In this document: piece by piece, positions 55,338-64,000 of the stretch | Layout: each line of letters begins with the position of its first letter | Numbering within the stretch: position 1 is the first letter of the stretch | Assembly: GCA_018292915.2 (NCBI GenBank) | Contig: JACVVK020000209.1 | Coordinates: forward strand, 286,001 to 350,000 | Reading direction: 5' to 3' | Source: Batillaria attramentaria | Taxonomy: Eukaryota; Mollusca; Gastropoda; Batillariidae | Length of the DNA: 64,000 nucleotides | Position numbers and translations under genes: made by a program | Notes under the pieces: model-generated | What the model saw: the letters and a program-made list of their open reading frames with translations, nothing else | Told to the model about the DNA's origin: nothing | The model's database searches: none

Positions 55338-58300
55338 CTGTGCAGGAAACGAGAGAACTCACAGTGTAAGTGTAATGGTTCAAGGAAGAGGTGGAATAAA
55401 CATACAAAACAAGAACAACAAACAAACAAACAAACAAACAAACAAACAAACACGAAAATTGTAAACGTCTTGAGAAACTTCCTGCCTCTGTTCACTTTAA
55501 AACTTCAAATGAACTAGGTAAGGGTCACACCGAAGTTGTGTCTCCAAAGAATATTACTGTACCATCAAAAGGCAGAAGGACCTAACTGCTGATCAAATTC
55601 ACTGCGCGTAGGGTCCTATTACCACTCCAGGGTAGAATAAGAACAAAACAAAAATATGCGTTTCTGCTCATTTAGCACATAAAAGTATTGAATTCATCAA
55701 ACTAAAAATAGAAGTTTATTGTTAAAAGAAACGCGTACGGATCAGGAAATTGTATACATGTATGCTAACAAAAATATAAAGACACGTGAGGATGGGGGTG
55801 GGTGTCTGGGAGTTTAACGTCCTTTTCCACCACGTATGGGTGATATCGAAGACGGGGCAACGAGAAAAAGGCCAGCACAAATATGTGGCCCCAGCCGGGA
55901 TTCGAACTCACGACCCGAGCATTGGGAGTCCAACGCTCTACCATTCGGCTATCCCGGTAAGATACGTGAATACTATTACAAATTAAAAACAAAACAAAAC
56001 TGTAATGATCCCAAAATGGAAATTACTTAATATATGACATAATACGTGATTTTTTAAAAATATTCATGTGTGAACATTATAATTATGTATAATTATGTAT
56101 TTACAAGTATCCCGGTAAACGGAGCAATCATTCCGCCAACTCGTGCTGCGGTAGATCCGGTGCCAACAGCCAGGTTTCTATATTAAAAAAAAAGAAATGG
56201 AGATAACTGTCATAGTCAGTGATTTCATTTTATTCTAACTGAATGTCCTCCCTCCCAGATGCTATTTGGAAATGTTCAGCCTACAAAATTCGAAAATAAA
56301 CGCAATATGAAAATTCCGAAACTTTAATTGCTGAGCTGACCCTACGCGCTACGTGGTTGTTATGTGTTCATGTCCAGTGTCTGAGAGAGTGCGTGTGATT
56401 CATGTGAACGTGCGTGTTGGATTTAGCTTGTGTCGCTTGAGCCAGATATTCTGGTGAAAGCGCCTATATTAATGCGATTAGTAGTAGTAGTAGTAGTAGT
56501 AGTAGTATTTCGTCATATGTGCAGTTTGAAATTTGTGCACAATTAATGTCTGATATCAGTACATGTATATGGTAAATTTCGCATCTTCAACTCCAACGTG
56601 AAGTCAGTTCTGCTTTACGGATGCGAAACATGGAGGACAACGAAGACGATGCAGCAGAAGATCCAGACATTTTTCAAACACTTGTCTGAGGCGCATCTTC
56701 AACATCCGATGGCCAGAGAAGATCCGAAACGAAGAGCTGTGGGAGCGAGCAGGACAGGAACCAGTGGCCAAGCAGATCCTGCGGAGGAAGTGGGGCTGGA
56801 GTGGACACACCCTCAGGAAGCCAGCATCCAGCACCACACGCCAAGCCCTGACATGGAACCCGCAGGGGAAAAGGAAGAGAGGCCGGCCTCGCAACAGCTG
56901 GAGGCGGGACACTGAGGCAGAGCTATGTAAGCAGGGGACTAACTGGAGTGGCAAAAGTAGCCCAGAACAGAGTGCGATGGCGAGGGTTGTCGATGGCCTA
57001 TGCTCCACTTGGAGCCACGGGCCTAAGTAAGTAAGTAAGTAATCAATATATGGTGCATGTGCACGCTAGTATATAATACGAACAGGATATCGTTTACTTT
57101 GGATACAGATATAGTTACTGCTTGGAGAAGTTACCGTTTCCAGTAAAGTTTTATTCAAAATTACAAGCGTTTTTACTATGCTTACTGATTCCCGCAGATG
57201 ATAAAGAGGACCTCACCGGATGTTGGTAGGGAAGACCTCCGGCGTGTAGAAGAAAACACAGTTAAACGACCCTGATATACCCAATTTGCCCAGTAGCGAC
57301 ATGACTGTGGCGGCTATTTGAAGCTGGCTGTTTCCTGCAATGATAATGAATAATGAGTGCATGAGCTACGTGAAACTCAAATTTCTCTTTTAAAAGTAAA
57401 AAAGGGGTGTGGGCGAGGACAGGGAGAGGTGGTTGGAGTAGGTCGAGGCTCCAGTGTACACGCTTAATCTGAAAGCAGTCCACATGGACCTCCATAGCAT
57501 CGCCATTCCACCATCTTCATGCGCATCATCAGGCTATCTGCCCCATCTCCCTCCGTGGATTCTACCCATGACATGGAAAGAATCACCAATGGCACTGGGA
57601 AAGAGTTGGGCCCCCCTCCCCCACCCCCCAAAAAACCCAACAAACAAACCAAACAACAAACACACCACCACCACCAAAAAACCAAAACAAACAAACAAAA
57701 ACCCAACAAAAAACAAAAAACAAAAAACAAAAAACCCAACATCAACAACAACAAAAACCCACCACCACCACCAACCCCCCCCCCCCCCCAACAAAAAACA
57801 AAACAAAACAAACAAACAAACAAACAAACAAACAAACAAACAAACAAACAAACAAACAAACAAACAAACCCAAAGCAGTTCCTATCATACCGCGCCCCGC
57901 CCTCCACCTTCCTCCTAATACACTTGCACTCAGTTACGAAGCGGTAACATACTCCACGAGACGCGTGGCGCTAAGGTGGTGGTTTTGAGATTTAACGTCT
58001 TCTGAGTACATAATAAGAGTAGGAGGGCGTTTTGATGTTTTCCACCACATACGTGCCAGACGGACCAATGAAGAAAAAGCCGGCACAAGGATTTGGTTCC
58101 CACCCGGGCGCATATTAGGAGACGTTTGTCAGAAATTATCACACAATACCGGTAAACAGATTAAGATACACAAAACTACAGTGTTTACCTTGAAACGAAC
58201 GCATGATTCCACTTGTCAAGAGTCCGACAGCAGCGATCGAATGAAGCAACATTAATGTCTTCTTTCGGCCAATTCTGCACATAATTATGACACTGTTATT

Positions 58301-58472
58301 ATTATGATATCGGCACACACAGATCCTTAAGAATACCCCCCCCCCAAAAAAAAAAAACAAACAAACAAACAAACAAACAAACAAACAAACAAACAACCCC
58401 CCCCCAAAAAAAAACAACAACAACAAAAACAAAACAAAACAACGACAACAACAAACCAGCAACAACCATAAA

Positions 58473-58553
<81 letters not shown>

Positions 58554-59203
58554 AACAAACAAAACAAACAAATAACAAACAAACAAAAACAACAACCAAA
58601 CAACAATCACACACACACACACACACAAACAAACAAACAAACAAACAAAACAAACAAGCAAAACAAACAAATAACAAACAAACAAAAACAACAACCAAAC
58701 AACAATCAACCACCCCCCCTCCCCCTCAAATCACCTGAAGCCACTTCAATCCACTATTCTGCAATCTGCAGCGGTCTCGGGCCTAGCGGGGAAGGCCCAC
58801 GCCTTGTGTAATAGTGGATTGAAGTGGCTTCTACTGCAGTGGCTTGTTCTTTTTAACCAGTCTTATGTAGTGGGCAGGGGGGTGGCCGGGCTCAGGCTGT
58901 AAAGAGTTAAACCAATACGCAGCCAAGCAGTTGATGTGAACCACAGCTGGCGATCCGAGGAGAAGATGGGGGTGGCTTGGTCACACACTTACGAAGCCAG
59001 CATCCAACACCGCCAGGCAGGCCCTAACATGGAGCCCTCAGGGTAAGCGAAAGAGAGGACGGCCGAGGAACACCTGGCGACGCGATCTCGAGGCAGACAC
59101 CAGGAAGATGGGATACAACGGCGGCTAGAGACAATGACTCAGGACAGAGGACTCTAGCGGACTGTTGTAGGCGGCCTATACCCCAGTAGGGGTGACGGGC
59201 CTG

Positions 59204-59235
<32 letters not shown>

Positions 59236-60702
59236 CAGCTGGCTAGGTCATGTCACCTGTTGATGCAGACGATGAGAATGATACAGGCGGGAACCTCAAC
59301 CAGGACGTTGAGGAAGAAACTCAGGTGGATGTTGTCGGTGAGTGAGCCGGACGTCAGGTACAGGGCAAAGTAGGTCAGGCTGTTGATAAACCTGGAGACA
59401 GAATGTTTTAAGACTAAGGCAAATTGCCATGGGCTGTGTATCAACAAACAAACAAACAAACAAACAAACAAACAAACTCAAACGCTTTCTATTTAAACTG
59501 AGCTAAAAAGTTGTTTGAACAGGCCTACAATTACTCCCTAATAATAAGAAAGTATCACTGGAAACTACGACCACGCCATACTGACACGATTCCCATGTCA
59601 CGCTTATACCAGTCATATACCCCCAAACGGCCGTTTTTCAACAGCATTTTTTACAACAAAAACACCCCAGGCCTGCTGGCGTGCTACAGAAATTATTTTT
59701 ATACCAAAAGAAAGTTTATTTATTTTGTTGCTCCTTTCTAATATAAATCCCTATAAAGGCCGGAGCTTCCTCTCTTAAATATGCAACACATGCTGTAACA
59801 TCCACACAACACACTGACATACACAACGCCCCCTCGTCAGTCTTCCTCCACCTTTCTCACAACTCAAACACAGCTAGCATGCCACCGACTCATACAACTG
59901 TCTACACCAAACACCATTAAAGTGATTTTTTCTTCTTCTGCATTTTCCATTGATGCCATTAACTCCATATGCACCAAACCACCGATTGTCCTCCTTTGTG
60001 GGATTCTATCACAAATGCACGGTATTTACAGTTAGAATCTTAATGGCATTGTGTTCAAAGTTTGTAAAGATTTTTTTTTGGGGGGACCTATTCTTATATT
60101 TTCTGACTAATACATTTCCAATGTGAGATGTTTACATCCAAATAAAATATCTTGTATCAAAACAAAGCACCGAGAGAACGTATCGCAACGTTGAATCCTT
60201 ACCATATAGCCCAGAATGAACAAGCATTTTTCCTTAGTCTGCTGTTCTTCACTAGGTCAAGGAGGGTCAGTTTCTCCACCACCTTCTCTGTCTCCAGCTC
60301 CATTCTGACTGCTCTGTGATTTAGAGCTGCTGGTGGAGAAGTGTCCACGTCATCAGCTTTGGCTGGAACGTCATCGAGTGCCGTGTATTCCATATCCGGG
60401 TTCTGTACGTGCTGGAACACCCTCAGGACGTTCTTTTCGTTCACTCTGTTTATCTTTGCCGCCTTTTTCAGAAGCCTGACGATCTCATTTGTTCTTCCGT
60501 TCGCCATAAGCCATCGGATTGGCTCATCCAGGAATCTGCGTCATAACTGAAAGCTTTCAGTATATTACGGACAGGTTTAGGTTTAGTATTTGTCGGTTCA
60601 GGTCAGGTTATTGCCAGTCGGATAGACCGATAATAATAATAATAAATAATAATGAATAGTACGTGTTTAGCGCTTAATCTCACAGGAAAGCAACTCATAG
60701 CG

Positions 60703-60746
<44 letters not shown>

Positions 60747-60803
60747 GCACGCACGCACGCACGCACGCACGGTACGGCACGCACGGCACGTACGGCACGC
60801 ACG

Positions 60804-60897
<94 letters not shown>

Positions 60898-60985
60898 TTC
60901 TTTTCACTTCATCTTTCGGAGTCTGAATAATTATGTATCCGGACAAATTAAAAGCGTATTTCAACAACCAAAAAGCAACAACAAC

Positions 60986-61034
<49 letters not shown>

Positions 61035-62128
61035 CCCGGAATATATTAAACAGCTTTGGTGACTAACCCTCTGCTACACTTACATCATCTGCAACAGGAC
61101 GATAGCAGAGACACTGGAGATGGCCAGTTGTTGCACTCGCCAAGACTCCAACCTCAGGAAGTAGGCCCATATAGTGAAGGACATCGTCACCACGGCCCAG
61201 GCGAATGACTGGCCGAAGCCGCCGACTATCCCGCGATATATCCCGGGAAAGTTCTCCACGTTCGCTGTTACAACAGTCAGCACCACTCCCTGTGAAAGGC
61301 AAGCGTTACATACTTAGTCTCGTTCAAATAAAAAACAACAACAACAACAACAACAAATAAACAAACTAAATAACAGCAAACAACAAAAGACAACAAAAAC
61401 AATCAACAAAACTCCGAAAACACAGAAGCAACAACAACAAATAATAATAATAATGAGTACTGTATAGGCGTTTTACCCAATTTCCGGAATCGGCTGAAAG
61501 CGCCGCGAACTGAACCCAACACGCACGCTCACGTGAATCACACGCATTCTCTCACACACTGGACATAAACACATTACATGTACAATCACGTGGTGCGAAG
61601 GGTCAGCTCAGCTATTTAAATTTCGGAATTTAGAATTGCATTTATTTTTCTAATTTGTTGGGCTGAACATTTCCAAAGCAGTCCGGGGGGGGGGGGGGGG
61701 GGGGGGGTGGGGGGGGGGGGAGGAAGCCGGAGCGATCGGAGCGAATGAACGGTGCCACATACGAGAAGGAAAATTTCTTTGCCTCTAGTGGGACTCTAAC
61801 CCCTGACCTCTCGCATAGGTGACAAGTCTCTTAACCACTAGACCACCGACCGCCCCACAAAAAACAAACAAACAAACAAACAAACAAACAAACAAACAAA
61901 CAAACAAACAAACAAACACAAAACTAAATGAAAACTGATTAGTCTGTACTGGCGTAAATGCTCGTACCGGCTGGGCAATGAGGGACAGTGGGTGTCACAT
62001 TTATTGAAAATGCAGAGAATATCACGTTCGCCCATTTTACAAAATCTTTGTCAGTGTCTATTTTGACACAGGTCAAAATTATCTGCGATAAACGGGCATG
62101 ACACTGAAGACTGGGTATTGCGCATCCA

Positions 62129-62217
<89 letters not shown>

Positions 62218-62903
62218 TGTCTGTCTGTGTGCGTGTCCACGCGCGCGCCATCGAGGGTCGCAGTTCGTGTTCGTTTGTTTGTTCCAGTGAAAAACAAACC
62301 TGCTGTACAGCTCCGACGAAAAACTTGATAACTGTAAAAGCCAAGTAGTTCGGAGCCACCCCAAGGGCAAAGCCCCCGGACATTAACAGCACATGCGTGA
62401 TGATGTGTATCCGCTTCCGGCCGAAGCGATCTGAAAGAGCAGGAAACAAAATGGCGCCGACCCCTTGGCCGACAGTAAGAACGGTCTGAGTCAATCCTTG
62501 CAGGGTTGCCCGGTCGCAAACTAAATCAAACTGAAAAAAAGGAAGAAAAAGTATGGTTTTAATCATGTCTGACAAGTCAAAATCTATTGTTGTATAGCAT
62601 AACACAATTTGCAGGCCTAATACGACAACTTAGGATTAGGGTTGAAGTGCATGAATATGTAAAACAGTGCAGCTGGAATTGATGTTAATACCTCAGATAC
62701 TATCGAGAAGTCTCGTGGTTTCTCGTACTGCATGCCGTACAGACACGGGATGTTCTCCGAAGTGACATCTTCACTGGAATTTGTTGGAACGACAATTTCA
62801 CATCGTCCATATTGTATTGCTGAGATGTTGAAGTCATCGCTGAGATGGAATTCTGTATCACTTTGATTTCCAGGGTGAGCACAGGCGTGTTCGACTTTCT
62901 GTC
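55071..62903 (-). CDS. SLC22-like: SLC22-family organic ion transporter, 5' exon missing (gene span)
   Basis: Nine in-phase exons give 552 residues of a major-facilitator transporter of organic cations, anions or carnitine at the plasma membrane. The window part starts inside the large loop after TM1 (HACAHPGNQ, CEIVVPTNSS, IPCLYGMQYEKPRDFSIVSE FDLVCDR). It continues with TM2 and motif A (LFPALSDRFGRKR), TM3-6, EPIRWLMANGR, and a long cytoplasmic loop. TM7-12 include a second motif A (CINRIGRKKT) and the SLC22 signature YTPEVFPTNIRNLAVG with ARVGGMIAPF. The C-tail is hydrophilic. Substrate cannot be inferred. The exon encoding Met and TM1 (about 40 residues) is not in the window. It is convergent with the GPCR. 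Confidence 0.94.
55792..55962 (-). mobile_element. SINE family A, full length
   Basis: Complete copy with near-identical flanks GACACGTGA / GATACGTGA, a likely target-site duplication. About 455 bp beyond the last SLC22 exon in its last intron. Confidence 0.8.
56105..56177 (-). CDS. SLC22-like: SLC22-like exon (TM11)
   Basis: 73 nt, acceptor tttaatatag, donor GTAAAT. Encodes NLAVGTGSTAARVGGMIAPF. Confidence 0.93.
56265..56510 (+). mobile_element. SINE family B, 3' part with (TAG)n tail
   Basis: GGAAATGTTCAGCCTACAAA, TTGCTGAGCTGACCCTACGC and GTTGGATTTAGCTTGTG match, followed by (TAG)n. Confidence 0.65.
56600..57042 (+). mobile_element. RTE-type LINE 3' end (reverse transcriptase C-terminus, frameshifted)
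   Basis: Encodes SVLLYGCETWRTTKTMQQKI, then after a frameshift QILRRKWGWSGHTLRKP and GKRKRGRPRNSWRRD, the usual RTE C-terminal end, finishing in (TAAG)n. Not functional. In an SLC22 intron. Confidence 0.8.
57217..57334 (-). CDS. SLC22-like: SLC22-like exon (TM10-TM11 loop)
   Basis: 118 nt, acceptor ttatcattgcag, donor GTGAGG. Encodes GKLGISGSFNCVFFYTPEVF and PTNIR, the most diagnostic SLC22 motif. Confidence 0.95.
57600..57870 (+). repeat. CAAA/CCAC low-complexity block
   Basis: Mixed CAAA, CCA and poly-C ending in about 17 CAAA units, in an SLC22 intron. Confidence 0.9.
57975..58110 (-). mobile_element. SINE family A-like, old copy
   Basis: GATTTAACGTCTTCTGAG, TTTTCCACCACATACGTG and AAAAAGCCGGCACAAGGATT persist. 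In an SLC22 intron. Confidence 0.45.
58189..58274 (-). CDS. SLC22-like: SLC22-like exon (second motif A)
   Basis: 86 nt, acceptor aattatgtgcag, donor GTAAAC. Encodes IGRKKTLMLLHSIAAVGLL. Confidence 0.92.
58340..58549 (+). repeat. (CAAA)n and (CA)n block
   Basis: CAAA at 58358-58396 and CA at 58476-58549, in an SLC22 intron. Confidence 0.9.
58550..58708 (+). repeat. CAAA-rich tandem duplication
   Basis: A segment ACAAATAACAAACAAACAAA to CCAAACAACAATCA is repeated about 98 bp apart, next to (CA)n. Low complexity. Confidence 0.7.
58737..58831. repeat. 22-bp inverted repeat (stem-loop) in an SLC22 intron
   Basis: GAAGCCACTTCAATCCACTA(TT) at 58737-58758 pairs exactly with 58810-58831 across a 51-base loop rich in CTGCAG and GGGCCT. 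Confidence 0.75.
58930..59236 (+). mobile_element. RTE-type LINE 3' end, second copy
   Basis: Homologous to 56764-57042: GHTLRKPASNTARQALTWSP and GKRKRGRPRNTWRRDLEA, then broken frames and a (TAAG)n tail ending near SLC22 exon e. Confidence 0.8.
59257..59391 (-). CDS. SLC22-like: SLC22-like exon (TM7-TM8)
   Basis: 135 nt, acceptor tctgtctccag, donor GTGACA. Encodes FINSLTYFALYLTSGSLT and an amphipathic helix ending VCINR. Confidence 0.93.
60203..60535 (-). CDS. SLC22-like: SLC22-like exon (large cytoplasmic loop)
   Basis: 333 nt, acceptor tatgacgcag, donor GTAAGG. Encodes DEPIRWLMANGRTNEIVRLL and KINRVNEKN, then a long Asp/Glu-containing insert and LTLLDLVKNSRLRK, which leads into TM7. Confidence 0.94.
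60628..60900 (-). mobile_element. LINE/SINE 3' tail matching 16815-16880, with CA/CGCA array
   Basis: (AAT)n, CGTGTTTAGCGCTTAATCTC and GCAACTCATAGCGCC are the complement of the tail at 16815-16870. A 190-bp CA/CGCA/CGGCA array follows. Confidence 0.6.
60973..61035 (+). repeat. (CAA)n microsatellite
   Basis: About 18 CAA units, 50 bases past the donor of the SLC22 TM4-TM6 exon. Confidence 0.95.
61084..61289 (-). CDS. SLC22-like: SLC22-like exon (TM4-TM6)
   Basis: 206 nt, acceptor cctttcacag, donor GTAAGT. Encodes ENFPGIYRGIVGGFGQSFAW and two further hydrophobic helices; the PxxxRG element is typical of SLC22 TM4-5. Confidence 0.94.
61440..61856 (-). mobile_element. SINE family B, full length
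   Basis: Same element in minus orientation, from (AAT)n tail to the head ending AGACCACCGACCGCCCC, with an internal G run at 61685-61720. In an SLC22 intron. Confidence 0.75.
61862..61920 (+). repeat. (CAAA)n microsatellite
   Basis: About 14 units, next to SINE family B. Confidence 0.95.
62131..62228 (+). repeat. (GT)n microsatellite
   Basis: About 43 GT units then CTGT; starts 70 bases after the donor of the SLC22 TM2-TM4 exon. Confidence 0.95.
62300..62530 (-). CDS. SLC22-like: SLC22-like exon (TM2-TM4)
   Basis: 231 nt, phase 0/0. Acceptor ctttttttcag, donor GTTTGT. Encodes FDLVCDRATLQGLTQTV and SDRFGRKRIHII, the MFS motif A loop between TM2 and TM3. Confidence 0.95.
62692..62903 (-). 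CDS. SLC22-like: SLC22-like exon (extracellular loop 1)
   Basis: 212 nt, acceptor gtgtgttttag, donor GTATTA. Begins QKVEHACAHPGNQSD; several Cys and Asn-x-Ser/Thr sites as in the TM1-TM2 loop of SLC22. The 5' phase needs one base from an exon not seen here. Confidence 0.9.
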
Positions 62904-62934
62904 CTAAAACACACAACACACTAGTTCACATTAA

Positions 62935-63346
<412 letters not shown>

Positions 63347-63429
63347 CTTTTTAAAATTTTGCTGTGTATTTTTGCAGTGTTAGCAACGGCAAGAATGTGA
63401 ATATTTTCCTTCATAGACTGTACACAAAC

Positions 63430-63482
63430 CAATAGTTAGTTATTTAGGGCTTTAGCGCAAGCTACAAAGACAATTTCGTGGC
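63430..63482 (+). repeat. Dispersed repeat Y, fragment
   Basis: AATAGTTAGTTATTTAGGGC, TTTAGCGCAAGCTACAAAGA; inverse of 24838-24890. Confidence 0.45.
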
Positions 63483-64000
63483 TATACACAAATCAATAGG
63501 CCTAATTCAAATTGTTAGGCAGGTCCTTACTTCTCCTTTTGAGTATGCCTGCGCGGAGACTCATTTGAAGCTGTTGTGTGACACTATGGGTAGTTTGCAA
63601 GATGCTTCTTTGTGGTCCTAGTTTCAGACGCTGGGCATAACTGCGTGAATAAATACCCTCTTGGTGGAATAACAATACCCCTCCTCCCCCCCCCCCCCAA
63701 CCGCCCCCAAGGAAATAAAAATACAGTGTCATTCTTACTTTGGCTGTGTATAAGAGCTCTGTGCTGAGGTCCCGATTCACAACGCTTGGCTGCGTAGGTC
63801 CGAGTTTTAGGTCCGATCCCCAACTTTTCATTTTTATTCTCAGTCCTCAGATGACAAAAGTGCGGAACTAAACACGGCGCTGGCAAAACGGGGTTCTACC
63901 CGTGGAAGGGAACCAACCATCTGTTAGTGTGTTACTGGGAAAAAGTCATTAGAGAAAGTTAAAGGCTGGGGTTGTCTCGATACCAAATCCAGCACCTTAA

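Noticed and set aside
57454..57947. ORFs rich in Lys/Asn/Thr or Phe/Cys/Val
   Set aside because: CAAA/CCA low-complexity DNA inside an SLC22 intron.
63502..63886. Minus-strand ORFs considered for the missing SLC22 first exon
   Set aside because: No TM1-like hydrophobic stretch and no donor in the needed phase.

Overview
This looks like a stretch of an animal nuclear genome, probably a marine mollusc and most likely a gastropod. The evidence is spliced genes with GT-AG introns of 0.1 to 13 kb, a dense load of (CA/GT)n, (CAAA)n and poly-G/C tracts, and tRNA-headed SINEs with target-site duplications. There are also RTE and CR1/L2-like LINE 3' ends, many MITE-like inverted-repeat elements, and a lophotrochozoan-type class A GPCR. 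The species assignment is inference; no mitochondrial or rRNA marker is present.

Four protein-coding genes can be built exon by exon with consistent splice phases. (1) Minus strand, 30380 to 6661: a 14-exon, 548-residue adaptor with an N-terminal PH domain, a central SH2 domain and a proline-rich tail ending in a Tyr-Val-Asn-Gln site. This is a STAP-family signal-transducing adaptor; its first exon is 12.9 kb upstream of the second. (2) Minus strand, 49185 to 39697: a complete 12-exon, 480-residue ZCCHC4, the 28S rRNA m6A methyltransferase, with GRF zinc finger, DPPF catalytic motif, DHHC-like cysteine cluster and CCHC knuckle. (3) Plus strand, 51575 to 52660: a 361-residue rhodopsin-like GPCR in one coding exon, preceded by a splice acceptor exactly at the ATG. 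(4) Minus strand, 62903 to 55071: nine exons of an SLC22-type organic ion transporter (552 residues in the window); the first coding exon (N-terminus and TM1) was not found and probably lies beyond the right edge.

Layout: 1-6.6 kb is repeat-rich sequence downstream of the STAP-like gene. 6.66-30.4 kb is the STAP-like gene. 30.4-39.7 kb is intergenic, with SINEs, low-complexity DNA and one small secreted-peptide-like ORF. 39.7-49.2 kb is ZCCHC4. 49.2-51.5 kb is the GPCR upstream region with a local duplication. 51.5-52.7 kb is the GPCR. 52.7-55.07 kb is a tail-to-tail gap full of mobile elements. 55.07-62.9 kb is SLC22. 62.9-64 kb is repeats.

The four genes (signalling adaptor, rRNA methyltransferase, receptor, solute carrier) show no sign of being one functional cluster. 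The most unusual DNA is in the repeats: a TIR element built from alternating 147/157-bp units each centred on nuclear-receptor-like TCAAGGTCA sites; a 92-bp palindrome with TTAA ends present twice; several fold-back elements inside introns; and a 307-base pure G run.
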